A stretch of DNA of 46,302 nt from CAZJRB01 sp964547995 (GTDB lineage: Bacteria > Planctomycetota > Planctomycetia > Pirellulales > Thermoguttaceae): positions 1-46,302 of the forward strand of contig CAZJRB010000057.1 of assembly GCA_964547995.1 (NCBI GenBank). Reading direction: 5' to 3'. A model generated the notes under the pieces. It was not told where the DNA came from and did not search any database. It saw nothing but the letters and a program-made list of their open reading frames with translations. The position numbers were made by a program, and so were the translations under genes. Position 1 is the first letter of the stretch. Each line of letters opens with the position of its first letter. Shown piece after piece: positions 16,663 to 26,348 of the stretch.

Positions 16663-19600
16663 TTACTCTTCTTCTTGCCTCAATTTTTCCTGCATGGCCT
16701 TGAATTCCTTGTAAGCGGGCAATTCCAACGGCTGAACGATATCCGCGGTCAACCCCGACTCCTCGGCGTCCGTGAAAGCCGCGACGGCGGATTTCGGCCG
16801 TCCGGCCAAGTTGTAAATCTGGGCCAGATGAAAGAATCGAACCGGTGTTTCGGCATCGGCAAGGGCGGCCTTGATGTCGTCAAGCGCCTTGTTGGATTCG
16901 CCCATGGCGATATAGACGGTTGCGCGGGAGTCGATCATTGCGGGTTCCGGCCCGGCGATCTCCAGTGCCTTGTTGATGAGCTTCAGCGCCTCGTCGAGCT
17001 GCCTCTTCTGTAGTGCCAGCAACACGGCAAGATTGTTCATCGCGACCGCATGTTGAGGGTTTTCCTCAATTGCCTTCCGGTAGATGTCTTCGGCCACGTC
17101 GTAGCGTCCCAGTCTGATATACGCATCGGCCGTTATCAATAACAGGGAATCCGGACGATCGGATCTTTTCAAGGCGTTTTGCAGGACCTTCTCGGCGCGT
17201 TGCTGCTGGGCCGGCGTTGCATCACGGCTCTTCATCACGATTCCGCACGTTCGTCCCAGTTGGAGGGGGGGCGCCGTGTTCTGCTCGCTTTCGATAATGC
17301 CCAGTGCTTCCTCGAACCGGCCGTCCCGGGCAAGAAATGCGGCCAGAAGGATTTTCTTGGCGGGCTGATCGGCGACGAGCTGCCGGTATTGCTTCTCCGA
17401 TTCCTCGCGGAACCGATTCCTGATCTCGGCCAGATTGTCGCCTTTCACGCGATCGCTCAACTCCTCCAGCCGCATAGCAACAACGTGGTTCTGGAGTGCC
17501 TGGCCCGGCGACTGAGGCTCTCGGGTTTCCAGGAAATCCAAAAGGACCTCGATTGCCTTGTCATATTCCTCTTTTCCTATCAGGAACTCCGCCCTGAGAC
17601 AGGCAAGCGCAAGTGAACGGGGGGCCAATTCTTCGAGCCGGGAAAGCCACCATTTCGCGGTTTCAAAGTCCTCGCATTTCAACAGGGTGTGGATATACTG
17701 CGCAACATGTTCTGCCTTGCTGCCGTGCGATGCCAACAACTTCTGCATCGTATCGCGAGTCTTGCTGCGGTCGTCCTTGGCCAGATATAGCCGTGCCAGG
17801 ACGAACAGATCGTCGGGCGGAAGGGTGTACCTTTCCCTCATCATGGACTCGAACATGTCGATGGCTTCTTCCCGTTTTGCATGGCCGGGCCCCTTGGCAA
17901 CGAGACGGGCCAGCAACAGCCGGTCTTCGAAAGTCGACTTGCCGGATTTCAGATTTTCGCGCAGAAGACGGATGCCCTCCTCTCGATCCCGGTAATTACC
18001 GCGTTTGTCCAACAGCGAGGCCATCCGGCGTCTTGCCCAGATGACGTCGGTCGTTCTGCTCTCCACACCGCCGTCGATGATGCGACGAAGCTGTGCTTCG
18101 GCGAGTTTTGCTTGCCCGGTTCGGATGTAGAAGCTGACCACGGCACGAATAAGAAGGGGATTGGCCGGATCCGCACCGAGGGCCTTCTCGTACAGCGGCT
18201 TTGCCTTGGCAACGTCTCCCAGGGCTTCATAGCATTGGGCCAGTGCAAGGTCCGCCTGACCGGCGGGAACGCGGGCCTTTACCTGCTCGAGAACTTTTGC
18301 GGCCTTGTCTCGCTGTTTGGTGTTGGCGAGGAACTCGACCAGCGCAACCCACGGAACGGCATTTTCGCCGCCCAGCTCCGCTGCCTTACGCAACGCCTTT
18401 TCCGCTTCTTCGTATCTCTTCAGCGTTTCGGTACTGTTTCGTTGAGCGACGGCCTCCCGAGCCATCAACATGAGGATCTGGGCAAGCGAGACGTGTTCGC
18501 GGTAATTGTCGGACTCGGCCGCGGCTTTTCGGGCGGCATCGAGTGCCTGGGGAAGATCCCCCCGCCTCTGATAGATTTCGCGCGCAATGGGGAGCAATTC
18601 CGGAGGAATCGTGTTGAACCGTTGAATCAACTCGTGCGCTTCATCCAGGCGTTGTTCGCGATAGACGAGGAGTTCCAAGGTCCGGCGAATCACCGTGGGA
18701 TTCTGCGAGCCGAGTTTGATGGCCTTCAGATTATTCTCAAGCTCTTCATCCAGCTTGCCTTTTTGTTTGTAGATTGCCCCCGCCAGCAGCGGGATCCGCG
18801 ACCAGGTGGGACGCGACTCGCCTGCTTGAGCGAGCAGACTCAGGGCCCGGTCGAGGTTCTCGTCCTTGGGGCCTTTCGCCTGAAAGCTCAAAAGAACGGC
18901 TTGCCCATACAACCACAACGGCCCGTGCTCGATCCTCTCGATTTCCTGAAGGACCCGCTTCATGCCTTGAGCATCTTCGGCTCGCATTGCCAATTCAAAC
19001 AACCGGAAATGGGCCTCAACGTTGTTCGGATCCGTCTTGATGATCTGCCGGCACAACTGTTCCGTCCGCTCGGTGTCGCCCACTTGCAGGGAAACGTTCA
19101 GCAGGCCCTGCCAGAGTTCCAGCCGTTCGGGCTGGGAGAACTTCTCGTAGCCCTCTGCCAGGCTCCGGAGTTTTTCCGCTGCTTCCTTTCCGTAGCGTCT
19201 CACGAGATACTGCGCGCGGGCGGTGCGCAACGCCGCCTTGTCGCCCAGCCTTCGTTCGGATTCGTCCAGAATCTGCTCTACCCGATCCCAGTTTTCTTGT
19301 CGTTGCGCGAGCGATGCAAGCGCCCTCCAGAACTCCACCTCCTCCGGTTTTTCGTCGCAGGCACGGATGAGCAATGCCTCGGCTTCGTCAACTCGCCCTT
19401 GCGCCACCAGGATTTCCACGCGGAGAACGGGGATCTCGACAGAGTCGGGAACAAGCCGTGCCGCTTCCTCCAAGGCCCTTTCGGCAATCGTCCAATCCCG
19501 CTGCGCAGGGGGCGTCCGCAAGGTCCTGAGAATTTGCATCCGTGCCCAAGGGATCGCTCCGCCAAGGATTGTCTGCTTCCTGTCCCGAAGGTGGGCGTAC

Positions 19601-20952
19601 TCGGCAATGGCCTCGTCGAGTCGTCCCGCCTCCAAGAGGGCTTCGGCAATTCCGAGCCGGGCCGGTGTAAAGAACCGATCCGTGCTGAGTGCCCGACGGT
19701 AGGCGGCGATTTGCTGATCCGTGTTCCCCAGCTTCCCGTACGCCTTGCCCAGCCACAAGTTCACCTTCTTGACCAAATCCGGCATGAGAGACAGGTTTCC
19801 CCGAACCTGCTCGAACCCCTGGCAAGCGGCCAGCCACTCCCCCCGTGTGAACGCAATTCGGGCCCTAAGATACCCGACCAGTGTCGGCGGATAACCCGAC
19901 GAATCCAAACGCCCGACGATCTTTTCGGCTTCCTCGATTTGTCCCGTGTCGATGAGCAGATTGGCCATGCTCCAAAGGAGCTGTTGGTGGTCTTCGTTTG
20001 CCGCCAATCCCTGCTTGAGCACGTCAATTGCCGCTTCCCACCGTTCGGCCTGCAATTCGATATCGGCCAGCGCCGTATACATGCCAATATAGTCGGGGTG
20101 TAACTCGATACCGCGTTTCGCATATTTGCGTCCCGCCTTAAAATCCCTTTTCCCCAAGGCACATCGTGCCGCCAGCCACAAGGCATCCGGGTCATCGGGC
20201 CCGAGCTTCAGCGCCGCAAGCGCCTCTTCCATCGCCTCGTCGTTCCTGTCGTATTTGCGGAGATATCTCCCAAAGGCCAGGTGAGCCTCGACCGAGTCGG
20301 GATTCAATCCGACAAGCTTCCTCATGACACTGTCGGCCTCTTCGTCCTGTTCGCGCTCTTTCCGTAAGAGGTCCGCCAGAAGTCCGTAAGTGCTGACCTG
20401 CTTCGGGTCCAGCTCGATCGCCTGCTCGTAGGATGCAACCGCTTTATCGAAGTCGAGCATGGATTCCTGGCACTTGCCCAGCAACTCGAGCAGTTCCGGG
20501 TCGTTGGGATTGGCCTTCAGCAGATACTCTTCAAGATGCGCCCTCGCATGGGGAAACCTCCGAATAGCCAAAGCAACGTTCACCAGCTCTCGCCGGGCCT
20601 TCGTCCGACTGGCATCCAAACGCAGCAACCGCTCGAACGTTTTGAACGCCCCCCTGTAGTCGGACAACTCGGAGAGCAAGAAACCCAATCGTTCCAGGGT
20701 GTCAATGTCCTTCGGTTTCCACCGGACATACCACCCCAGATTCTTGGCAACGGTTCTTCGTTCGGCAATTGCCTCAGCAAACTGGCCGTTCTTCTCCGCA
20801 GCCTCCGCCCGCTTCTCGGCTGCATCCGCTTGGTGCTTATAGATGTCCGCATTGCGGTGTACCTGCCAATTATGCAGGAAATAAACGCCGACACCCAAAA
20901 TCACCCCGCAAATCAACAGAATCACGAGCAGGCGAACGTTAAGGACTTTCAT
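16663..20952 (-). CDS. Very large TPR-repeat protein with N-terminal membrane anchor
   Basis: The protein has 1429 residues. A single hydrophobic segment at 8-27 (LLVILLICGVILGVGVYFL) follows a short basic start, so most of the chain probably lies outside the cytoplasm. The rest is almost entirely helical tetratricopeptide repeats, for example SYEQAIELDPKQVSTYGLLA and YRKAIEENPQHAVAMNNLAV, from about residue 45 to the C-terminus. No catalytic domain is visible. Architecture of this size resembles TPR scaffolds of exopolysaccharide export and PEP-CTERM systems. The two YdcF/DUF218 membrane proteins and the pseudaminic acid operon lie upstream on the same strand, which fits an envelope-glycan role, but the 280-base gap may hold its own promoter. 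The exact function is unknown. Confidence 0.88.
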   Translation of the reverse strand: MKVLNVRLLVILLICGVILGVGVYFLHNWQVHRNADIYKHQADAAEKRAEAAEKNGQFAEAIAERRTVAKNLGWYVRWKPKDIDTLERLGFLLSELSDYRGAFKTFERLLRLDASRTKARRELVNVALAIRRFPHARAHLEEYLLKANPNDPELLELLGKCQESMLDFDKAVASYEQAIELDPKQVSTYGLLADLLRKEREQDEEADSVMRKLVGLNPDSVEAHLAFGRYLRKYDRNDEAMEEALAALKLGPDDPDALWLAARCALGKRDFKAGRKYAKRGIELHPDYIGMYTALADIELQAERWEAAIDVLKQGLAANEDHQQLLWSMANLLIDTGQIEEAEKIVGRLDSSGYPPTLVGYLRARIAFTRGEWLAACQGFEQVRGNLSLMPDLVKKVNLWLGKAYGKLGNTDQQIAAYRRALSTDRFFTPARLGIAEALLEAGRLDEAIAEYAHLRDRKQTILGGAIPWARMQILRTLRTPPAQRDWTIAERALEEAARLVPDSVEIPVLRVEILVAQGRVDEAEALLIRACDEKPEEVEFWRALASLAQRQENWDRVEQILDESERRLGDKAALRTARAQYLVRRYGKEAAEKLRSLAEGYEKFSQPERLELWQGLLNVSLQVGDTERTEQLCRQIIKTDPNNVEAHFRLFELAMRAEDAQGMKRVLQEIERIEHGPLWLYGQAVLLSFQAKGPKDENLDRALSLLAQAGESRPTWSRIPLLAGAIYKQKGKLDEELENNLKAIKLGSQNPTVIRRTLELLVYREQRLDEAHELIQRFNTIPPELLPIAREIYQRRGDLPQALDAARKAAAESDNYREHVSLAQILMLMAREAVAQRNSTETLKRYEEAEKALRKAAELGGENAVPWVALVEFLANTKQRDKAAKVLEQVKARVPAGQADLALAQCYEALGDVAKAKPLYEKALGADPANPLLIRAVVSFYIRTGQAKLAEAQLRRIIDGGVESRTTDVIWARRRMASLLDKRGNYRDREEGIRLLRENLKSGKSTFEDRLLLARLVAKGPGHAKREEAIDMFESMMRERYTLPPDDLFVLARLYLAKDDRSKTRDTMQKLLASHGSKAEHVAQYIHTLLKCEDFETAKWWLSRLEELAPRSLALACLRAEFLIGKEEYDKAIEVLLDFLETREPQSPGQALQNHVVAMRLEELSDRVKGDNLAEIRNRFREESEKQYRQLVADQPAKKILLAAFLARDGRFEEALGIIESEQNTAPPLQLGRTCGIVMKSRDATPAQQQRAEKVLQNALKRSDRPDSLLLITADAYIRLGRYDVAEDIYRKAIEENPQHAVAMNNLAVLLALQKRQLDEALKLINKALEIAGPEPAMIDSRATVYIAMGESNKALDDIKAALADAETPVRFFHLAQIYNLAGRPKSAVAAFTDAEESGLTADIVQPLELPAYKEFKAMQEKLRQEEE

Positions 20953-21233
20953 GAACCGGCCCTGGGGGGATGATGGCCTCGGACCACGCTGAAGGAGGAC
21001 TCCGGCGAAGTATCGATCAAGGGGTCAAGGTTGCTTGGTCGCCGGAAGCTCACATGAGGTTGAATAGGAAGGGGAACTGCTCCCGTTGACCGTGCCGAGC
21101 CACGGCACACCGTCTCGGCAAGGAATGTCATTCTCTTTATTCTACCATGCGTTGGGGGAAAGGCCACCCGCTCTACATTCCTTCCCCCCGGTGGCGGTAT
21201 CGTTAGAATCGCTCTAACCGTAACGGCCCCAGC

Positions 21234-21968
21234 TTAACGGCCTGTTGAGGATGAAGTCCCAGCCGTCTTTCGCACACGATATCGGCGGTAGGCCAGCAGA
21301 AGGATCCCCAACACAACACCTGCAACTACCCAGTAGATAAGCCAGCCATACCGGACGGAGTAGGCTGCCAGCTTCAGATACTCTCCGATCACGGTGACAA
21401 AACCCTTCTCCGTGCGCCACCATTGCTCCGGCTTGAAGTCATCGTTGGGGGTAGAAACAATCGTCACTCGCCGCATCCGATTACCCAGCACCCGGCGGAA
21501 GACCCACCGGGTTCGCCGGGTATGGTAATCGCTGGTTACGACGAGTATCCGGGCATCCGGCGAGGCCTTGAGAAAATCGGCCAAGGCCCGGCTATCCGTG
21601 ATTGTGGCGTTGCTTTCTCCGGGAAGCACCTCGATACGGCTTCCCGGGACTCCCCTATGAAGCAGAATATGGCGGCTGATTTCGTGAGTCGGCGGTACAA
21701 TCGCATCGGCCACTTCGGGTGAAGAAACGGTTTCCGGAATGAGCACTCGTTCGACGAACCCGGCTCTGACCAACGCCGCTGCCATGAACGGCCGCATAGT
21801 CTCGCCACCCGGCATCACCAGCACATAATCGGCCTGTCGCGGTGTCTCGCCCACGTCGAGCCAATAGGCAAACAACGGCAGGAGCCCGCTCCGGGCCGTG
21901 TACAGCACCACAAGCAGGATGCCGACGAGAACAAACGCCGTCAGCACGCACCACCTTCGACGCGTCAT
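21234..21968 (-). CDS. YdcF/DUF218-family membrane protein
   Basis: The protein has 244 residues from the ATG at 21968, which overlaps the stop of the upstream gene by four bases. There is an N-terminal membrane span (about 6-27) and a second near the C-terminus (WLIYWVVAGVVLGILLLAY). Between them is a DUF218 domain: DYVLVMPGG, then a mid-region with SNATITDSRALADFL and VVTSDYHTRRTRWVF. DUF218 proteins (YdcF, SanA, ElyC) act in envelope biogenesis and some bind nucleotides; the substrate is unknown. It is followed on the same strand by the large TPR protein. Confidence 0.8.
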   Translation of the reverse strand: MTRRRWCVLTAFVLVGILLVVLYTARSGLLPLFAYWLDVGETPRQADYVLVMPGGETMRPFMAAALVRAGFVERVLIPETVSSPEVADAIVPPTHEISRHILLHRGVPGSRIEVLPGESNATITDSRALADFLKASPDARILVVTSDYHTRRTRWVFRRVLGNRMRRVTIVSTPNDDFKPEQWWRTEKGFVTVIGEYLKLAAYSVRYGWLIYWVVAGVVLGILLLAYRRYRVRKTAGTSSSTGR

Positions 21969-22741
21969 CCGGAGTCCTCCCCGGCGATCTGCCGGACCAC
22001 ACGTTCGTACTCGTCGAGATCCCAAGGCTCGACAACTACCTGATCCTCGCCCTGATACCAGGCGTACGCCAACGCAAGGTAGCTGATGACAAAACTCTTC
22101 ATGCCGCACCGGCTCTTCCACCAATTCGTTTCGTCGTAGCGCCGGTCGGGCAGACCGAGAACCTCCACGCGAGCCGCTTCCGCCGGCCCCAGCGACGAGT
22201 CCAGGATGTGCCGCGTGTAACCGCTCCAGAACCGATCACAAAGGATCAGGGGCCGGGCGTCGGGATGTTCCTCCAACCATTTGCCCAGCAGATGCGCCTC
22301 GTCCCACCGAGTCCGGCTTTGGCCGCGGATGGTTGTCACCGCTTCGTCCGGCGCCCCGCGATCCTTCAACTCACTTCTGCTCCGCTCGTCGAACGACCGC
22401 AATGCGCCGATTTGAACGCAGCGGTCCCGATACCGTTCAATCAGCAGGATACGTCGGGCGGTGTTCTCGTGGTATCCGGCGGCCGCCCGGTCATAGCACC
22501 CGTCACCGTCGATGACAACCAGACAATTCCAGTCCGGCTGTGGCGGATCGGCAACCAGCGGCCCGGCAAGGCCTTGCAGGACCGACTTGTACCAGAACCC
22601 GAGACACGTTATGACAACGAGGCCCACCACCGCCATGCCGCGCACTATCTTCCGCACCCATCGTCTTGTTGCAGAGGGCTTCTGCGCCGCATCCGCCGCA
22701 TCGGCGGTCTTCTCATCTGCAGAGGAACGATCTTGTGACAA
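21965..22741 (-). CDS. YdcF/DUF218-like membrane protein, paralogue of its neighbour
   Basis: The protein has 258 residues from a TTG at 22741; the first ATG, at residue 36, would cut into the membrane segment, so the TTG is preferred although its ribosome site is weak. One membrane span lies at about 34-52 (GMAVVGLVVITCLGFWY). The soluble part follows the DUF218 pattern: CLVVIDGDGCYDRAAAGY, then a TRWDEAHLLGKWL helix, then ILCDRFWSGYTRHIL. It overlaps the next gene by four bases, so the two are translated together. Similarity between the two is low but the layout matches, which suggests an old duplication. A substrate cannot be named. Confidence 0.72.
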   Translation of the reverse strand: MSQDRSSADEKTADAADAAQKPSATRRWVRKIVRGMAVVGLVVITCLGFWYKSVLQGLAGPLVADPPQPDWNCLVVIDGDGCYDRAAAGYHENTARRILLIERYRDRCVQIGALRSFDERSRSELKDRGAPDEAVTTIRGQSRTRWDEAHLLGKWLEEHPDARPLILCDRFWSGYTRHILDSSLGPAEAARVEVLGLPDRRYDETNWWKSRCGMKSFVISYLALAYAWYQGEDQVVVEPWDLDEYERVVRQIAGEDSG

Positions 22742-22821
22742 GGAACAACCCTAACAGCCAAGTTTAAGGAACAGCCAAGGAATAACTGCCGCATTCTTCA
22801 AGCATACTCCCACGAGAAGAA

Positions 22822-22937
22822 CAAAGCAGGGGGCACCTGCCCCCGGACATAACGTGTTGCTCGCGCTGGCAGGGGGCACCTGCTCCCGGACATAACGTGT
22901 TGCTCGCGCTGGCCGGGGGCAGGTGCCCCCTGCTTTG
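22822..22937. repeat. GC-rich palindromic element with internal 43-base tandem duplication
   Basis: Bases 22822-22846 and 22913-22937 form a perfect 25-base inverted repeat (core GGGGGCACCTGCCCCCGG). The left half is also tandemly repeated: 22828-22870 and 22871-22913 are 43 bases each and differ at one position. Related elements are at 41338-41412 and a single arm at 43363-43388. It lies between the DUF218 pair and pseI, all on the minus strand, and could end the pse transcript. Confidence 0.8.
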
Positions 22938-23002
22938 ATTCTTGGCGGAGTATTGTTATACAAGTTACTCGGCAACCCATGCTGCAACCGTTTTCGGCAA
23001 AG

Positions 23003-24076
23003 TCACGGCGGGCCCCGGGAATCCCGCTCGATTTGCTCCCAGTCCAACGGCGTGCCGCGCGGGATGTCCGACCGGGCAGTGTTACCGAGGATCGCCTCGA
23101 TATTGCGAGGCGAAAGTCCGTCGGCCGGGCGAATCGAGCGGACGTTCTCGGCGGTGAACCGCTCGCCGGCGGCGATGTCCTCGACCGCAAAGAGCGAGCG
23201 ACGCAACTTCCGGCCGGCCGTCTCAGCGGGGCCGGCCCCATAGCTAATCCCGCCCAATGCCGCATGAGCCGTACGGACCGACGTCGCCATCTGCTTGAAT
23301 TCGTCCGGTTCGAGTGAGAACTCAGCGTCGGGCCCCCCCCGCGCACGGGAATCGGTCAAGTGCTTCTCGATGATACACGCCCCGGCGGCCACCGCGGCAA
23401 TCGGTATGGCAGGATCCATACTGTGGTCCGAAAGCCCCACGGGAACGCCGAACGTCTCGCAAAGGTGGGGAATCGTCCGCAGATTCATCGAATCCGCCGT
23501 GGCCGGGTAGGCACTGGTACATTTCAGCAGGGCCAACTGTTTGCAGCCGGCCCCGCGGAGCGTGCCGACGGCTTCGTCGATTTCCGCCAGCGTCCCCATC
23601 CCGGTTGAAAGGATGATCGGCTTGCCCGTCATTGCCACCCGGCGCAACAGCGGCAGGTCGATCAACTCGAACGAGGCAATCTTGTAGGCCGGTACATCCA
23701 TCCTCTCGAGGAACTCGACCGACGTGGCGTCGAACGGCGTGGAGAAGAAAGCCAACTCCAGCCCTTCGGCCCTCTCCTTCAGCTTCGGCTGCCACTCCCA
23801 CGGCATGGCCGCTTCGCTATAGAGATCATAAAGCGAGCGTTTGTCCCAGGGTGTTCCGTCGATTCGAAAGCACGGTTTGTCGCAATCGAGCGTCAGGGTT
23901 TCGGCCGTATATGTTTGGAGCTTGACCGCGTCGGCCCCGGCGCCGGCAGCCGCTTTGAGTATCGCAACGGCCCGTTCGAAATCCCGCCCGTGGTTGGCCG
24001 ACATCTCGGCCACGACAAACGGCGGTCGGTCGGGGCCGATCCTTCGCCCGGCAATTTCGAACGGATGTCCGTTCAT
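23003..24076 (-). CDS. pseI: Pseudaminic acid synthase (NeuB family)
   Basis: The protein has 357 residues from the ATG at 24076, overlapping the upstream stop by four bases. The NeuB barrel (about 1-270) shows FVVAEMSANHGRDFERA, KLQTYTAETLT, STPFD, STGM and GLSDHSMD, followed by EKHLTDSRARGGPDAEFSL. The C-terminal 60 residues look like the SAF/antifreeze-like domain (FTAENVRSIRPADGL). It condenses 2,4-diacetamido-2,4,6-trideoxy-L-altrose with phosphoenolpyruvate to give pseudaminic acid. Its place as the last gene of a run with pseB, pseC, pseF and pseG/H supports the pseudaminate assignment over sialic or legionaminic acid. Confidence 0.92.
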   Translation of the reverse strand: MNGHPFEIAGRRIGPDRPPFVVAEMSANHGRDFERAVAILKAAAGAGADAVKLQTYTAETLTLDCDKPCFRIDGTPWDKRSLYDLYSEAAMPWEWQPKLKERAEGLELAFFSTPFDATSVEFLERMDVPAYKIASFELIDLPLLRRVAMTGKPIILSTGMGTLAEIDEAVGTLRGAGCKQLALLKCTSAYPATADSMNLRTIPHLCETFGVPVGLSDHSMDPAIPIAAVAAGACIIEKHLTDSRARGGPDAEFSLEPDEFKQMATSVRTAHAALGGISYGAGPAETAGRKLRRSLFAVEDIAAGERFTAENVRSIRPADGLSPRNIEAILGNTARSDIPRGTPLDWEQIERDSRGPP

Positions 24077-25620
24077 GGCGCGCGCTCCAAAATGTGGCAA
24101 GGCCGTTGACGGATCGTTTCCGAGGCAATGCGGGTAAATCCGTTCTTGAGAAAGGTGTTCAGCGACGGGCCGTTTTCCTTCCGCACAACCGCCTTGAGCC
24201 GACTTACCGCCAGCTCATCACGTACCCGTTGCCGCGTTTCCTCGATCAGTCGCGTGCCGAGCCCTCGCCGCCGGAACGGGGAAGCGACGTGAAGACTGAT
24301 CACCGCCGTGCCGTTGCCGTCGCGGTCATAGCGGATCACCCCGAGAATCACCCCGTGCAGATCGAGCACCCAAATCCGGGCGTCGTTGCTGGAACGCTTT
24401 TCGGCGTACCATGCCGAATGATCCTCCCATGAAAACGGTTCCGGCGACAGGGAACCGGCCCGAACGCTCGGCTCGTTCGCCAGCCGCCATAAGGGGCCCG
24501 CGTCGTCATCGGCAACCGGCCGGAGACGCATCCCATCTTCCGGCAACGGATGATCGAGCGATTGCATCACCGCAACGACGCGTTCCGACCCCCGCCCGTC
24601 GATCAGCCCCTGCGCAATTTCGGCCTGGCGACAACGTCGCCCGCGATCGCGGCAAAGCAATGTGAGGGCATCGGCGATGTTTTCGGGTGAAAGCTCGTCG
24701 GCCCGCCCGAGATGGGTCAAGGCTTGCGCCTCGGCAAGCGAATCGGCAATCACCCGCTGATTGTCGGCCACCACAGTCACCAGCGCCGGCAGTTGCATCA
24801 TTGCCGTTTCCCAACACGTGGTGCCGCCGGCGCCAACCGCCACATCGGCCCAGGCCATCAACTCGGCCATGTCGGCTACATTCGTCAGCAGTTCGACGGA
24901 TACCGTCGGCGGTATTGCCGCCGGGGACCGTACGTGCTCTTCGAGCAACTTCAGGTTCCGATTCGCCATGCCCACAACCACTCTTGCTTCCAAATCGGGC
25001 AAATCGGCCAATCCCAGTGCCTTCAACACGGCAAGCGTCACGTTTTTCGGATCGGCCCCGCCCAGGGTAACGAGCAACCGCCGCGCCGTCTCGGGGATTG
25101 TCCGCTTGAAGGACCGCCACCGGCGAAATTCCCGCCGCAATAGCGCGTAGCGCGTTCCCAAGAGCAATACCGTGTTGCCGTCGCACGCATGGGGAAGCCG
25201 CTCGACCCCAAGGTTCTGATTCAACACGACGTCGGCGTCGTAGTGCTGTTGCACGGCGTCGTCGAGCACCAAGAGCCGCGTTTCCGTGCCGCGGATCGCT
25301 CGTTGATAGCCGCGATCAAAATGATAGCCGTCCAGGGCAACCCACATCGGCGGGGAAGAACCGCCTTGCCGTTCCCCCAGGAACGCACGCGTGTCGGCGA
25401 GATCGTCCGGATGGGGATGCCGGCTCCGCAGGGGGAGGAATCGGGCCCCGGCCGCCTCGATCCGCCGGCGGACGTTCCCGGTGGGATTGTCGCTCGCAAA
25501 CGTGACGTTCCCGCCGGCGGCCTGCCACGCCTCGGCCAGCGCCAGCATCCGCATCACGTGGCCGGTACCGATCCGGCTGTCCCCATCGGCGCGAATTAGG
25601 AGGTTTCCAACCACGTTCAT
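24073..25620 (-). CDS. pseG: Fused PseG hydrolase and PseH-type N-acetyltransferase
   Basis: The protein has 515 residues, where PseG alone is about 275-340. Residues 1-340 are PseG: RADGDSRIGTGHVMR with the catalytic histidine at 21, LDDAVQQHYDADVVLNQN, LLVTLGGADPKN, and VGAGGTTCWE for the nucleotide site. Residues 355-515 are a GNAT acetyltransferase: MRLRPVADDDAGPLWRLAN, the acetyl-CoA loop region SPFRRRGLGTRLI, and NTFLKNGF. PseH acetylates the 4-amino group and PseG then removes UDP, so consecutive steps are joined in one chain. It overlaps both pseF and pseI by four bases. The fusion fills the only apparent gap in the pathway. Confidence 0.92.
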   Translation of the reverse strand: MNVVGNLLIRADGDSRIGTGHVMRMLALAEAWQAAGGNVTFASDNPTGNVRRRIEAAGARFLPLRSRHPHPDDLADTRAFLGERQGGSSPPMWVALDGYHFDRGYQRAIRGTETRLLVLDDAVQQHYDADVVLNQNLGVERLPHACDGNTVLLLGTRYALLRREFRRWRSFKRTIPETARRLLVTLGGADPKNVTLAVLKALGLADLPDLEARVVVGMANRNLKLLEEHVRSPAAIPPTVSVELLTNVADMAELMAWADVAVGAGGTTCWETAMMQLPALVTVVADNQRVIADSLAEAQALTHLGRADELSPENIADALTLLCRDRGRRCRQAEIAQGLIDGRGSERVVAVMQSLDHPLPEDGMRLRPVADDDAGPLWRLANEPSVRAGSLSPEPFSWEDHSAWYAEKRSSNDARIWVLDLHGVILGVIRYDRDGNGTAVISLHVASPFRRRGLGTRLIEETRQRVRDELAVSRLKAVVRKENGPSLNTFLKNGFTRIASETIRQRPCHILERAP

Positions 25621-26348
25621 CCCTCGACAAGCTGCTTCTGGCAGACACCCCGATTCAATTCGGCAATCTCCGGCTCGCTGGCGACCAGGTCCAGCACGTC
25701 GCGCCAGGAAAACGAGCCGGCAGCGGCCAGCCGCCGGTAGACCGCCCGGACGAATTCGAGATCTTCCGCCACGTCAACGGTCCACCGGGCGCCGCTGTGG
25801 TCCTCCTCGCCGGTGACTGCGTGCAGGCGAAACAATTCCGGATGGCGATAGACATACGGCGTCACGTGGACGCGCTCGTACGGTTCGGTCGCCTCACGCC
25901 GCGCGCGATGCAAGGCGGCCACAGTCACCACTTCCGTATCGAGACCCCGAGGCCACGTCCGCCTAAGCGTATTGGAAGCGTAGTCGGGCGACCTGTCCGC
26001 GAATTCGCTTACCACCAGATCGATCACCTCGGGGTCGATCAACGGGCAGTCGGCCGTAATGCGGACGACAACGTCGGCCGCGTGATGCCCGGCCGCTTCA
26101 TGGTATCGCTCGAGCACGTCGTGTTCGCTGCCGCGGAACACGGGGATTCGCAGTCGCTCACACTCGTCAAGGATCGACCGGTCGCCCGGCTCGGTTGTGG
26201 TAGCGACGACCAGTCCGTCAATCGCGCCGGACCGGCGTACTCGCTCGCAGACCCGCTCCAGCATCGGCCGCCCTTCGATCGGCCGAAGGACCTTACCCGG
26301 CAGGCGGGTGCTGCCCATGCGGGCCTGGATAATGGCGAGAATCTTCAT
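25617..26348 (-). CDS. pseF: CMP-pseudaminic acid cytidylyltransferase (SpsF/PseF type)
   Basis: The protein has 243 residues and starts with the nucleotidyltransferase loop IIQARMGSTRLPGKVLRPI, then GLVVATTTEPGD, and RITADCPLIDPEVID with a metal-site aspartate. This is the SpsF/CMP-KDO-like group often used for PseF. It activates pseudaminic acid with CTP, the last cytoplasmic step before transfer to a glycan or protein. It overlaps pseC upstream and pseG downstream by four bases each, so the genes are translationally coupled. The assignment leans on the operon as much as on the sequence. Confidence 0.88.
   Translation of the reverse strand: MKILAIIQARMGSTRLPGKVLRPIEGRPMLERVCERVRRSGAIDGLVVATTTEPGDRSILDECERLRIPVFRGSEHDVLERYHEAAGHHAADVVVRITADCPLIDPEVIDLVVSEFADRSPDYASNTLRRTWPRGLDTEVVTVAALHRARREATEPYERVHVTPYVYRHPELFRLHAVTGEEDHSGARWTVDVAEDLEFVRAVYRRLAAAGSFSWRDVLDLVASEPEIAELNRGVCQKQLVEG

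Noticed and set aside
17881..20103. A 740-codon open frame on the plus strand
   Set aside because: It is opposite the TPR gene and shows no domain; the TPR repeats on the minus strand are unmistakable.
16663..20952. Possibility that the TPR gene is a fusion or assembly error
   Set aside because: Repeats continue evenly through the whole length with one frame and one membrane anchor, so a single long gene is the simplest reading.
22828..22913. Two near-identical 43-base units considered as a CRISPR array
   Set aside because: There are only two adjacent copies, with no spacers and no cas genes. They are part of a palindromic element.
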